Assembly (NCBI RefSeq): GCF_026183675.1
Contig: NZ_JAPIVK010000001.1
Location: 131,498-195,497 of the forward strand
Source of the DNA: Microbulbifer halophilus
GTDB taxonomy: Bacteria > Pseudomonadota > Gammaproteobacteria > Pseudomonadales > Cellvibrionaceae
Direction: 5' to 3'
Length of the DNA: 64,000 bases
Every line of letters starts with the position of its first letter. The first letter of the stretch is position 1. Position numbers and translations under genes: made by a program. Positions 45,192 to 54,133 of the stretch are shown piece after piece. A model generated the notes under the pieces. That model ran no database searches and was not told the DNA's origin. It saw only the letters and a program-made list of their open reading frames with translations.

Positions 45192-46433
45192 ATGGCAAAG
45201 CGACACAAGAACGTATTCGACAAAAGACGTCGGGATTTACTGAAAATTTTCGCAGCCGCCGGTATCACCCGGGGGCTGCTGCAGGCCTCGCCGCTGGTCG
45301 CGGGCATGATGGCCGCCCGCCGGGCGGAAGCGCAGACCGGGCCCAACAAGTCGGTGGTCATCTACGTGCCCGACGGCGCCCTCCCCGAACACTGGTTTCC
45401 CAACAGCGACCTCACCAGTTTCGGCGCCATGTCCCAGCCCTACAGCAGCGTCGCCGGCGAGTGCAACTTCCTGCGGAGCATGAGCCACCACCGCGGCGGC
45501 CACGGCGTGATGCCCACCATCATCAACAACAGTTGGGGCGGCGACAGTTTCGACGTCAACATGGGCCGGATCCTCGGCGGCGACCTGCCCTTCACCTACG
45601 TCAACCTGGGGGTACACAGCAACGGCAACGGCACCCTCACCAAGGACAACGGCTCGGAAGTCCCGTTTGAGGACAATCCCTTCAATGCCTTCAACCAACT
45701 GTTCGGCAACCTGCAGGGCGGCGGTGGCGATCCCAAGCTGAACGCGGTGGATGCACATCTCGAAGCGGCCAATGCCCTGAAAACGAAACTGGGCAACTAC
45801 GAACAGCAGCGCCTGGATTCGCACCTGACCGCCATCGAGGAAACCCAGCAGCGCCTGCAGGACCTGGCCGGCGGCGGCCTCTCCTGCGGCGGCGCCACGG
45901 AGCCCGATCCCTTCCCGATCGAGTTTTCCACTTTCCAGCAGCAGGCGGAACTGCAGGCGGATATCATCACACTGGCGCTGGAGTGCAACCTGACCGCCTC
46001 CTGCTCCCTGGCACTCGGCAACGACGGCGCCGAGTTTGCGCTGCCCTACCTGGATTTCAAGGATACCTACCACAACTCGATCCACGGCGGTAACGGTGGC
46101 GACCCCACCTACCCCCACTACCGGGAGACGCGCGCCCACCTGAGCAGCCTGTCAGCCATCCTGATCGGGAAACTCAGGGACCGCGGGCTGCTCGACAGCA
46201 CCATCGTCTGCGAGGTCTCCGATATGGGCAACGGCGACGCCCACGGCAGCAACGACATCCCGCTGATCATGGCCGGCGGTGGCGGCACCATCCAGCGCGG
46301 CGTGTCCAATGCCGGCAGCGCCGCCTATACGCCCCTGCACCAGGTACACACCGCCGCAGTGGCACTGCAGGCCGACCAGCACCCGGCCTACCAGGGCTAT
46401 GAGAGCGAAGTGATTCCGGGTGTTCTGGCCTGA
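45192..46433 (+). CDS. DUF1552 (HXXSHH family) exported protein
   Basis: A 413-residue protein with a twin-arginine-like leader (KRRRDLLKIFAAAGITRG) and Ala-rich cleavage region near AEA. The DUF1552 body includes VVIYVPDGALPEHWFP, the signature here RSMSHHRGGHG (Arg where the family name has His), and the C-terminal DMGNGDAHGSNDIPLIMAGG. In planctomycetes and myxobacteria DUF1552 genes sit beside DUF1592/1588/1585 cytochrome genes, exactly as here, so the two products very likely act together. The biochemical role of DUF1552 is not known. Start at 45192 (MAKRHKN) is preferred over 45156. Confidence 0.88.
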   Translation: MAKRHKNVFDKRRRDLLKIFAAAGITRGLLQASPLVAGMMAARRAEAQTGPNKSVVIYVPDGALPEHWFPNSDLTSFGAMSQPYSSVAGECNFLRSMSHHRGGHGVMPTIINNSWGGDSFDVNMGRILGGDLPFTYVNLGVHSNGNGTLTKDNGSEVPFEDNPFNAFNQLFGNLQGGGGDPKLNAVDAHLEAANALKTKLGNYEQQRLDSHLTAIEETQQRLQDLAGGGLSCGGATEPDPFPIEFSTFQQQAELQADIITLALECNLTASCSLALGNDGAEFALPYLDFKDTYHNSIHGGNGGDPTYPHYRETRAHLSSLSAILIGKLRDRGLLDSTIVCEVSDMGNGDAHGSNDIPLIMAGGGGTIQRGVSNAGSAAYTPLHQVHTAAVALQADQHPAYQGYESEVIPGVLA

Positions 46434-46462
46434 ATGCCAATAAAATAAGCCCACTCTCTTCG

Positions 46463-46542
46463 CAGGATGGGCAAAGCGTAGCGTGCCCATCAGCGGCGCC
46501 CGAATGATGGGCACGTCGCTGCGCTCCTGTGCCCATCCTACA
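46463..46542. repeat. Double REP-like palindrome, GGATGGGCAAAGCG family
   Basis: AGGATGGGCAAAGCGTAGCG opens and CTGTGCCCATCCTA closes an 80-bp inverted pair; an internal ATGATGGGCACG/CGTGCCCATCA gives a second fold. It lies between the DUF1552 and DUF1566 genes. Confidence 0.8.
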
Positions 46543-46592
46543 CAATATGGCTCTTCTGCATTGACCTGAAAGGCGAAATAACGACTTTATAA

Positions 46593-47465
46593 ATGCCCAA
46601 CATGCTCGAGAATAAAAACACAGGCCTCATCGCACTGGCTGTCGCACTCGCCTGCGCGGGCAGCTGTTCGAAGCCCGACGAGGACACTGCGTCACCGCAG
46701 GGCCGCCTCAACGACACCGGTATCACCTGGGGCGCCGACTACCCCCGCGGCGTCAACGACGACTGCAGCGCCAGCATCGACAAAAAGCTGCTGCCCGAGG
46801 GAGACGCCATTGCCGGCGATATTCTCAGCCAACAGGATTGCAGGCACGGCGGCGACGCCGATGGCGCTGCGAGCTTCGCCTATCGCAAAATCGACGCCGG
46901 AGGCGAACCGCTGCCCGCGGATGCACAGGACTGGCAGTGCGTGCTCGACGAAACCACCGGCCTGGCCTGGGAGATAAAACAGCCGGGCGACGGGACCTAC
47001 GGCAACCGGGGCATGCACGACGCAGACGATGTCTACACCTGGTACAACCCCAACAAAGGCGTCAACGGCGGCGCCATCGGCGACTGGAACAGCCGCTATG
47101 CGCAGTGTACCGGCTACCTCGAAGGCCAGCCCGCCACCTACTGCAACATCGAGGAATACGTCAGTCGTATCAACCGGGGCGGCCTGTGCGGGCATAGGGA
47201 TTGGCGTGTTCCCAGTCTCGACGAGCTGGCCAGCCTGGTGCACTTCGGACGCAGTGCGCCGGCCGCCGACACCACCTATTTTCCCAACACCAAAAGCGGT
47301 TTCTACTGGAGCCATTCACCGGACGCAAAACTGCAGGAGCGAGCCTGGGCGGTCAACTTCCAGTTCGGCTATTCCGCACCCATGCCGCGCAATAACGGCC
47401 GCCACCTGCGCCTGGTGAGGGACTGGAAGGGCGATAAAAACCGACCCGGAACGGGGGCCGAATGA
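46593..47465 (+). CDS. DUF1566 (Lcl C-terminal domain) lipoprotein
   Basis: A 290-residue exported protein. The N-terminus (IALAVALACAGSCSKPDED) is a lipoprotein-like signal with Cys near residue 25. The C-terminal domain (about 110-280) shows the DUF1566 pattern: DETTGLAWEIKQ, a DDVYTWYNPNKG insert, CGHRDWRVPSLDELASLVHF, and a closing WAVNFQFGYSAPMPRNNGRH-type strand ending LRLVRD. Such domains resemble C-lectin-like surface folds; the role is unknown. It overlaps the next gene by ATGA. Confidence 0.8.
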   Translation: MPNMLENKNTGLIALAVALACAGSCSKPDEDTASPQGRLNDTGITWGADYPRGVNDDCSASIDKKLLPEGDAIAGDILSQQDCRHGGDADGAASFAYRKIDAGGEPLPADAQDWQCVLDETTGLAWEIKQPGDGTYGNRGMHDADDVYTWYNPNKGVNGGAIGDWNSRYAQCTGYLEGQPATYCNIEEYVSRINRGGLCGHRDWRVPSLDELASLVHFGRSAPAADTTYFPNTKSGFYWSHSPDAKLQERAWAVNFQFGYSAPMPRNNGRHLRLVRDWKGDKNRPGTGAE

Positions 47466-48001
47466 TTAACAGGGTATGGAAAGCAGGGGTCTTGTCGATA
47501 TTGCTGACAGCTGCCTGCCACGCGCAGGCCGATCAGCTTTGCAAGACCGGACACATCGCGACGACAGCGCCGCCCTCGCGCTATCAACAGAAGGAAGACA
47601 GCACTGTTGTCGATACAAAAACCGGTTTGATGTGGCGCACCTGCCAGGAAGGTGTCGCGGGAAAATCCTGCGGCGAAGGTGCACCCCTGATGTTGACGTG
47701 GGCCGAGGCGCTGGCCTACGTGCCGACTTTCAACCGGGAGGGCGGTTTCGCTGGCTACAGGGACTGGCGACTGCCGAATATCCGCGAGCTGAGTAGCCTG
47801 ATCGAACCTCAATGCGTCGCCCCCGCGATCAACCTGACAGTTTTCCCAAATACGGCCCCGGTGGATGTCTGGTCCTCGTCGCCGTCCCGTTTCCATAGCC
47901 ATTATTCCTGGCTCGTCGATTTCGAAACCGGAGCATTTACCTACGGCGAACGGGCCAGGCCTAAAGCCATTCACCTGGTGCGCGATCGCCTTGTAAGGTG
48001 A
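47462..48001 (+). CDS. DUF1566 domain protein, second copy
   Basis: A 179-residue exported protein with signal peptide (VLSILLTAACHAQA) and one DUF1566 domain: VVDTKTGLMWRTCQEG, LTWAEALAYVPTF, GYRDWRLPNIRELSSLIEPQ, WSSSPSRFHSHYSWLVDFET and the ending IHLVRD. It is a shorter relative of the preceding gene and overlaps it by four bases, so the two are translationally coupled and probably form a pair. Confidence 0.82.
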   Translation: MINRVWKAGVLSILLTAACHAQADQLCKTGHIATTAPPSRYQQKEDSTVVDTKTGLMWRTCQEGVAGKSCGEGAPLMLTWAEALAYVPTFNREGGFAGYRDWRLPNIRELSSLIEPQCVAPAINLTVFPNTAPVDVWSSSPSRFHSHYSWLVDFETGAFTYGERARPKAIHLVRDRLVR

Positions 48002-48295
48002 CCCTGTGACAGCAATCAGCCCGCCAGACGCCCCATTCTGGCTGCCGGTGGCGTTATCGGCGCAGTACCAGGCCAACAGCCTGATGGGCAATCGCTATGG
48101 GAAGAACATCAGGCACGCGGCCCATCCGGGTAAGCCAGGGGACGATCCCAGGCTTCCGCTCCCTGAATAACGCAACCTTTTGCCACCGGCACCGCTGCTC
48201 TATTTCCTCAAAAGCCACCCACTACCGGCGGGAAAAGTTACCCGCTGGCGACGCTTCTTTTCACCAGCCTCCATTCAGAGACGGAATCGGACTTC

Positions 48296-48351
48296 ATATA
48301 AGCGATTATTACGATCCCGCTCCGGGACAGTTATCGCTTATATTCTATACT
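48296..48351 (+). promoter_or_regulatory. Inverted repeat and candidate promoter before the MscS-like gene
   Basis: ATATAAGCGAT (48296-48306) and ATCGCTTATAT (48333-48343) form an 11-bp inverted repeat, with a smaller TCCCG-CTC-CGGGA palindrome between them. TATACT at 48346-48351 could be a -10 with a weak GGGACA -35 sixteen bases upstream, so the right arm would lie in the spacer. The rest of 48002-48437 (436 bp) shows no gene. Confidence 0.5.
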
Positions 48352-48437
48352 GTTCGATCTCGGCGTCAGGAAAGAGCGGCCCCCAGTGGTCGCTTTTATC
48401 CCGCCAGATCGCGCGCAAACCGGAAGGAACACCGATC

Positions 48438-49619
48438 ATGAATGGAATCACCAATACGCTGAACGAATTCCTCGGCCCGGGGGTTTCGGGCACCTTGGGA
48501 CACGCCCTTGTCGGCCTGATCATCCTCATCGTCGGGCTGGTAGTCGTCAAGATCTTCGTAAGCATTCTCCGCAAGATCCTCTCGAAACTTTCATTCCTGC
48601 ACCGCAAAGATGCAGACGGCACTGTCACAGACCTGGCATCCCCGATCGCCTCACTCGTCAAGGCGGTCCTGATCATCTTCGTGTTGCTGGCGGTTCTGCA
48701 ACATTTCGGCCTGACGGATGTGCTGGCGCCACTGCGGGACATGCTGGGTAAATTCACCGCCGCGATCCCCAATATCATCGGCGCGGGCGTGATTGGCTAC
48801 GCGGGCTGGCTGATTGCCAAAATCGCCTCCGAGCTGGTGGGCGTGGCACTGGGCAAGGTAGACCAGCAGGTCGCCGAGCGGACCGGCAACGACAAGGTGG
48901 AGGTCTCGAAATTCGGCAGCGCCTTCGTATTCATCGCCATCCTGCTGCCGATCATCGTGGCCGCGCTGGGGGTTCTGAATATCCCGGCCATCTCGGAGCC
49001 GGCCTCGACCATGATCGAGCGGCTTATGGCCGCCATACCGAATATCATCGGCGCCGCGATCATTCTGCTGGTGACTTACTTCGTAACCCGTTTTGTCGTG
49101 ACCATGCTCAACAGCCTGCTGGAGGCCATGCACGTGAACGAGCTGCCGGCCAAGATGGGCGCCGAGAGCATGTTCAGCTCCTCGTTTACGCTGACCAGAC
49201 TGATCGGCGGCGTCATCATGTTCTTCGCGATGCTGGGGGCGGCCACCGCAGCCGTGAACCTGCTCCGTATCGAGGTGATCTCGACCATCTTCGCCGGCCT
49301 GCTGCACTTCGGTGGCAATATTCTGGTGGGCGCGGTAATCCTGCTTATCGGCAACTTCCTGAGCACCCTGGCTTACAACAAGCTGTCCGCTGGCGGTACC
49401 TCGAGCGCGATGGCCAACATCGCCAGGTTCGCGATCCTGGGCCTGGTGCTGGCGATGGGGCTGCGGGCCATGGGCCTGGCCGACAACATCGTCAACATGG
49501 CCTTCGGCTTTACCCTCGGCAGCGTCGCCGTCGCCGTGGCGCTCGCCTTCGGTCTGGGTGGCCGGGATGCGGCCAAGATCATCGCCGACAAATGGGCGTC
49601 GAAAATTTCACAGCGCTAA
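48438..49619 (+). CDS. Mechanosensitive-channel-like membrane protein (conserved TM helix type)
   Basis: A 393-residue integral membrane protein with roughly ten hydrophobic segments and repeated TM_helix units marked by AAIPNIIGAGVIGYAGWLIA and AAIPNIIGAAIILLVTYFVT, and the closing VALAFGLGGRDAAKII, typical of small MscS-related proteins. It is probably an inner-membrane channel or channel-like protein; osmotic or ionic gating is inferred from family only. GGAAGGA precedes the ATG at 48438; a longer open frame upstream is ignored. Confidence 0.85.
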   Translation: MNGITNTLNEFLGPGVSGTLGHALVGLIILIVGLVVVKIFVSILRKILSKLSFLHRKDADGTVTDLASPIASLVKAVLIIFVLLAVLQHFGLTDVLAPLRDMLGKFTAAIPNIIGAGVIGYAGWLIAKIASELVGVALGKVDQQVAERTGNDKVEVSKFGSAFVFIAILLPIIVAALGVLNIPAISEPASTMIERLMAAIPNIIGAAIILLVTYFVTRFVVTMLNSLLEAMHVNELPAKMGAESMFSSSFTLTRLIGGVIMFFAMLGAATAAVNLLRIEVISTIFAGLLHFGGNILVGAVILLIGNFLSTLAYNKLSAGGTSSAMANIARFAILGLVLAMGLRAMGLADNIVNMAFGFTLGSVAVAVALAFGLGGRDAAKIIADKWASKISQR

Positions 49620-49660
49620 TTCCCGCCCGGCAGTGGCGGCCGGCCCATAGGGCGCGGCCG

Positions 49661-51043
49661 TCACCAGTCGGGTCGCCCCGCCTCCGCGAGCAGCCCGACA
49701 ACCCGCTCCACGTCCGACTCACTGGTAGACCAGTTGCTGAACGCGGCGCGCACCGCGGTTTCCCCCTGCCAGTTTCCCGGCGTCATAAAAACCAGTCCGG
49801 CACGGTTGAGCCTCTCCAGCCAGGCCCCGATATCGCCGTGTCGCGTCGGGCAAAAGACCACCACGTTCAATCCGCACGGCACCAGCAGCCGGTAATTCGG
49901 CGAAGCGTCAATCCACTCCGCCAATCGCGCCGCCTGCCGGCAGTTTTCTTCCACCAGCCGGGCCGCCCCTTCGCGGCCATAGGCCTGCAGCGCGAACCAC
50001 AGTGGCAACGCACGGAAGCGGCGCGAGTTCTCCACGCCCCGATTCATAAAATGCGGCGCGGGACCGCCGGTCGGGAGGTAGGGAGACGCCACCGCCAGCA
50101 CCTCTTCCAGCAGATCGAGATGCCGGGTCAGGAAGATGCCGCTGTCGTAGGGCACGTTGAGCCATTTGTGCGCGTCGCTGGTAATCGAGTCCGCCGCGCC
50201 GATACCGCGGAGCCAGTGCCGGCGGTCGTCCAACAGGCTGGCGAAAAGCCCGAAAGCGGCGTCGACATGTAGCCAGGCGCCGTGGACACGACACAAGCCG
50301 GCGATGGCCTCCAGGTCGTCGAAGTCCGTGCCGGTGACGGTACCGGCACTGGCCACTACGATCTTGCCGGAGCTGTCACTGGCGGTGAGGCAGCGTTCCA
50401 GGTCTGCCACATCCATACGCTCGCTGCCTGGCTCGCAGGCCACGTTTACCACCCTGTCCCGGCCCAGCCCGGCCATTGCCAGCCCCTTCAGGCTGCTGGC
50501 GTGGGGGCAGGCGGAAAATACCTCGATACGCGTACCCACCAGTCCTTCGGCGGCCACGTCGATTCCCTGCGCGCGGCCGGCGAACTGGCGGCCGCACAAC
50601 AGACCCAGCAGGTTGGCGCTGGTGGCACCACTCGTGAGACTGCCGGCGAAGCTCGACGGCAGTCCGAACATTTGCCGTAGCCATTCCAGCACCTGCTGCT
50701 CCACCGCCGGCGCGATGGAGTCGCCGGAAACCGACAGGTTCTGGTCCGTGACCGCCGCCAGCCAATCGCCCATCAGTGCCGCCGGGCTGGCACCACCGGT
50801 GACAAATCCCCAGTAGCGGGGCCCGGCCGAGGCGGACAGGTGCGGCATTATCTGCCGGCGGAAAAGGTCCAGCGCACCGGCACCACCACAACCGGATTGC
50901 GGCAGTTCCCCCGCCGGCAGCGGCGGCGCATCGGTACAGGCCGCCGGCCGGCTTTCCAGGGTGCGCAGAAACTCGCCGCTGGTCTCCAGCGCCTGCGCCA
51001 GCAGTTGCGGCAGCTGCGCGCCCTCCTCTCGTATCCTCGACAT
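49661..51043 (-). CDS. PLP-dependent group II decarboxylase-like enzyme
   Basis: A 460-residue fold-type I PLP enzyme of the aromatic/glutamate decarboxylase group. Landmarks are PRYWGFVTGGASPAALMGDW, SLTSGATSANLLGL, LHVDAAFGLFAS (Asp binding the pyridine ring) and the Schiff-base Lys in ITSDAHKWLNVPYDSG, with ENSRRFRALPLWFALQAYGR after it. The amino-acid substrate cannot be told from the sequence. It is a single gene between the MscS-like gene and the divergent dehydrogenase. Confidence 0.85.
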   Translation of the reverse strand: MSRIREEGAQLPQLLAQALETSGEFLRTLESRPAACTDAPPLPAGELPQSGCGGAGALDLFRRQIMPHLSASAGPRYWGFVTGGASPAALMGDWLAAVTDQNLSVSGDSIAPAVEQQVLEWLRQMFGLPSSFAGSLTSGATSANLLGLLCGRQFAGRAQGIDVAAEGLVGTRIEVFSACPHASSLKGLAMAGLGRDRVVNVACEPGSERMDVADLERCLTASDSSGKIVVASAGTVTGTDFDDLEAIAGLCRVHGAWLHVDAAFGLFASLLDDRRHWLRGIGAADSITSDAHKWLNVPYDSGIFLTRHLDLLEEVLAVASPYLPTGGPAPHFMNRGVENSRRFRALPLWFALQAYGREGAARLVEENCRQAARLAEWIDASPNYRLLVPCGLNVVVFCPTRHGDIGAWLERLNRAGLVFMTPGNWQGETAVRAAFSNWSTSESDVERVVGLLAEAGRPDW

Positions 51044-51157
51044 CGTCTTCCCTCCGTACAGGCGGTTTACCGGCTTTGAACCCCGGACCCGCGACGCCCG
51101 AACTCGCCGGAAGTATTCCCGGCGGTCATGTTACGATGATCCGAAAAGGATATCGTT

Positions 51158-52468
51158 ATGTTTCTGCCCCGCCCGGTTGCTTTCATCTGCTTCGCGCTGA
51201 CATTGACTGCCTGTAGCGATATGGCCCGCCTGCCGGTGTCCGCGGGAACCGGTCCCAACCCCGTATTGCCGCCACCTGCGAAATCCCTGATTCCGACGGT
51301 CAATATCGCGCCGGCCAGGGGCTGGCCCGAAGGGGCCGGGCCGGTTGCGGCCACCGGTACCGAGGTGGTGGCCTTCGCCGGGGCACTCGATCATCCTCGC
51401 TGGCTCTATGTGCTCCCCAACGGGGATGTGCTGGTGGCCGAAACCAACCGACCGCCAAAAAAAGCGGGCGGGTTCAGGGCCTGGATTGGTCGCCTGCTGA
51501 TGAAGAAGGCCGGTGCGGGCGGCGAGAGCGCCAATCGCATTACCCTGCTGCGCGATACCGACGGCGACGGCGTGGCGGATCGGCGTTCGGTATTCCTCGA
51601 CGGGTTGAATTCCCCCTTCGGCATGGCGCTGGTCGGCAAGGATTTCTATGTGGCCAATACCGATGCCGTGCTGCGCTTCCCCTACGAGACGGGCCAGACC
51701 CGGATCACTGCAGCGGGGGAAACCATCGTCGAATTGCCGGCCGGCCCCATCAATCAGCACTGGACCAAAAGCCTGATCGCCAGTCCCGACGGCAACCGGC
51801 TCTATGTGGGCGTGGGATCGGACAGCAACGCCGGCGAATACGGCCTGGAAAGGGAACGGGGGCGCGCCGCCATCTGGGAAATAGACCTCCGAAGCGGCGA
51901 TCATCGCCTCTTTGCCTCGGGGCTGCGCAACCCGGTCGGCCTGGCCTGGCAACCCGACAGCGGCGAGCTCTGGGTGGCGGTCAACGAACGCGATGCCCTG
52001 GGCAGCGACCTGGTGCCGGACTACATGACCTCCGTGCGGGATGGCGGCTTCTACGGCTGGCCCTACAGTTACTTCGGCCAGCACCTGGACCAGCGGGTCG
52101 AGCCGCAGCACCCCGACCTGGTTGCCAGCGCCATTGTCCCCGACTACGCCCTGGGACCGCATACCGCTTCCCTGGGCCTGGCCGCGGCCGAGGGCAATTC
52201 CCTGCCCGGACGTTTCAGCAAGGGCATGTTCATCGGCCAGCACGGCTCCTGGAATCGCGAACCCCGCAGCGGTTACAAGGTGATATTCGTGCCCTTTGAA
52301 GACGGCCTGCCCGCCGGTCAACCGGTGGATGTGCTGAGCGGGTTTGTCAGCGCGGATGGCGAGGCATTCGGCAGGCCGGTGGGCGTGGCGATTGACCGGC
52401 AGGGCGGATTGCTGGTGGCGGACGATGTGGGCAATGTCATCTGGCGGGTGCATCGCGCGCGCCCGTAG
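51158..52468 (+). CDS. Sorbosone-dehydrogenase-like PQQ lipoprotein
   Basis: A 436-residue exported beta-propeller. The N-terminus ([17 protein letters not shown]) is a lipoprotein signal with lipobox LTAC. Family motifs include [80 protein letters not shown] and [20 protein letters not shown]. Such proteins are PQQ-type sugar or aldose dehydrogenases of the periplasm. It is the second propeller of this general type in the window, but free-standing. The stop codon lies in a REP-like repeat. Confidence 0.88.
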   Translation: MFLPRPVAFICFALTLTACSDMARLPVSAGTGPNPVLPPPAKSLIPTVNIAPARGWPEGAGPVAATGTEVVAFAGALDHPRWLYVLPNGDVLVAETNRPPKKAGGFRAWIGRLLMKKAGAGGESANRITLLRDTDGDGVADRRSVFLDGLNSPFGMALVGKDFYVANTDAVLRFPYETGQTRITAAGETIVELPAGPINQHWTKSLIASPDGNRLYVGVGSDSNAGEYGLERERGRAAIWEIDLRSGDHRLFASGLRNPVGLAWQPDSGELWVAVNERDALGSDLVPDYMTSVRDGGFYGWPYSYFGQHLDQRVEPQHPDLVASAIVPDYALGPHTASLGLAAAEGNSLPGRFSKGMFIGQHGSWNREPRSGYKVIFVPFEDGLPAGQPVDVLSGFVSADGEAFGRPVGVAIDRQGGLLVADDVGNVIWRVHRARP

Positions 52469-52496
52469 GATGGGCAAAGCGAAGCGTGCCCATCAG
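52466..52496. repeat. REP-like palindrome, GGATGGGCAAAGCG family
   Basis: TAGGATGGGCAAAGCGAAGC followed by GTGCCCATCAG. It supplies the stop codon of the dehydrogenase gene and touches the 3' end of the convergent GH43 gene. Confidence 0.75.
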
Positions 52497-54133
52497 CCGT
52501 AGTCGCCCACGTCTGGTGTGTGTTCCCGGTATTCGAAGAACCCGAAATCCGCCGGCCGACACCTGCCGGACGCATCCTGGCAGGCCATGCCGACAAAGGC
52601 GCCGGTAAAACTCTTGCCCTCGCCGCGGCCGGCTTCGTCGGAAATCAACGAGTAATCCAGGCAGACGTCTATGTGCTGCCAGTCCTCCCCGTTCAGGGAC
52701 CAGGAGAAAAAGAGCTTTTCAAAAGCTACCTCCGCGCGCAGGTAGAGGACACGGCCCTTCGGCAGGGGAATTTCCTTTGCGCCTTCGTGTGGATAGTTCA
52801 GGTTCCACTGCTGCTGCCCTTCGCAGCTCAGGATGGCGAGATGCTTTTCTCGGGCCTCGTTGCAGCTCACGTGCAAGTAGTGAAACTTGTGCGCGTTGTA
52901 GTAGCAGACCAGGCCGGCCGACTGCTGGAAGCTGTCCGGCTCGAATTCCATTTTGGTGGTGGCGGTGAAGCAAAAGGCCTGTTGCCGCCGCCCCACCAGT
53001 GCCTGCGTGAACCAGGAGCCGATGGATTCGTGCCCGTACAGGCGCAGGTAACCGGGTCTGTCTTTCAGTGAGAAGACGGATTCGTCCCGGGGAATACGCA
53101 GCCACTGGAAATCCAGCGGCAGGTTGCCGCCATCGAAAGTGGTTCTGGCCGGGGTTTCCGGCCAGGGGTGCGGCGGCAGGTCCGGCGGGTCGACGTCCCG
53201 ATCGGGGTCGGTGCCGCCGTTGTCGAGGCGCAGCCAGCCATCGTCGTTCCAGTAGGCCTTTTGAATCGCGGTTTCCCGCCCCAGCGGGCAGCGGCGCTGA
53301 TCCGCGCCGCCGTGCAGGGACAGGGGGCGGCCGCACAGGTGCACGATATAGACCTCGCCGTGCCGGGTTTCCACCCAGTCGCCGTGGCCGGCGCGTTGCA
53401 GCGGCAGTTGCGGGTCATCCTTCGCCGTCACGATATGTTTGATCGGGTCCAGCTCGTAGGGACCGGTGAGATTTTTCGAGCGCGCCATGGTAATGGCGTG
53501 GTCGTAGCCGGTGCCGCCCTCGGCGGTCATCAGGTAGTAGTAGCCGTTGCGCCGGTAGAGGTGCGGCGCCTCGGTCAGGCGCAGATCCGTGCCCCCGAAA
53601 ATATTGCGCGCGGGGCCGACCAGTTTCTTTTCTTTCGGGGAATATTCCTGCAACAGTATGCCGTTGAAGGAGTGGCGGCCCGGGCGGATATCCCACTGCA
53701 TGTTGACCAGCCACTTGCGACCGTCGTCGTCGTGGAACAGGGAGGGGTCGAAGCCGCTGCTGTTGAGCGGCACCGGGTCGGACCAGCGACCGTCTATGGT
53801 GGCGCAAGTGGTGAGGTAATTGTGGCTGTCCTTGAAGGAACCCTCGTGGCGCTTTACGTCGGTGTACACCAACCAGAAAAGGCCATCGCAGTAGGACAGG
53901 CAGGGCGCCCAGATACCGCCGGAGTCCGGGTTGCCGCGCATATCCAGCAGTTCGGCGCGGTCCAGCGGGCGCGCGACCAGGCGCCAGTGCACCAGGTCCC
54001 GGGAGTGGTGGATCTGTACCCCGGGATACCACTCGAAGGTGGAGGTGGCGATATAGAAATCATCGCCGGCACGCACTATGGAGGGATCCGGATTGAAACC
54101 GGGCAGAATCGGGTTTGTGATCTTGCTGTTCAT
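52493..54133 (-). CDS. GH43 beta-xylosidase (XynB type)
   Basis: A 546-residue cytoplasmic glycosidase with no signal peptide. The five-bladed GH43 propeller begins MNSKITNPILPGFNPDPSIV, with catalytic base Asp16; the pKa-modulating Asp is in SSGFDPSLFHDDDG and the general-acid Glu in DLRLTEAPHLYRR. The C-terminal half (about 330-540) is the beta-sandwich of the XynB3/GH43_11 group. It should release xylose (or arabinose) from imported xylo-oligosaccharides. Its start overlaps the transporter stop by ATGA, forming an uptake-hydrolysis operon. Confidence 0.93.
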   Translation of the reverse strand: MNSKITNPILPGFNPDPSIVRAGDDFYIATSTFEWYPGVQIHHSRDLVHWRLVARPLDRAELLDMRGNPDSGGIWAPCLSYCDGLFWLVYTDVKRHEGSFKDSHNYLTTCATIDGRWSDPVPLNSSGFDPSLFHDDDGRKWLVNMQWDIRPGRHSFNGILLQEYSPKEKKLVGPARNIFGGTDLRLTEAPHLYRRNGYYYLMTAEGGTGYDHAITMARSKNLTGPYELDPIKHIVTAKDDPQLPLQRAGHGDWVETRHGEVYIVHLCGRPLSLHGGADQRRCPLGRETAIQKAYWNDDGWLRLDNGGTDPDRDVDPPDLPPHPWPETPARTTFDGGNLPLDFQWLRIPRDESVFSLKDRPGYLRLYGHESIGSWFTQALVGRRQQAFCFTATTKMEFEPDSFQQSAGLVCYYNAHKFHYLHVSCNEAREKHLAILSCEGQQQWNLNYPHEGAKEIPLPKGRVLYLRAEVAFEKLFFSWSLNGEDWQHIDVCLDYSLISDEAGRGEGKSFTGAFVGMACQDASGRCRPADFGFFEYREHTPDVGDYG

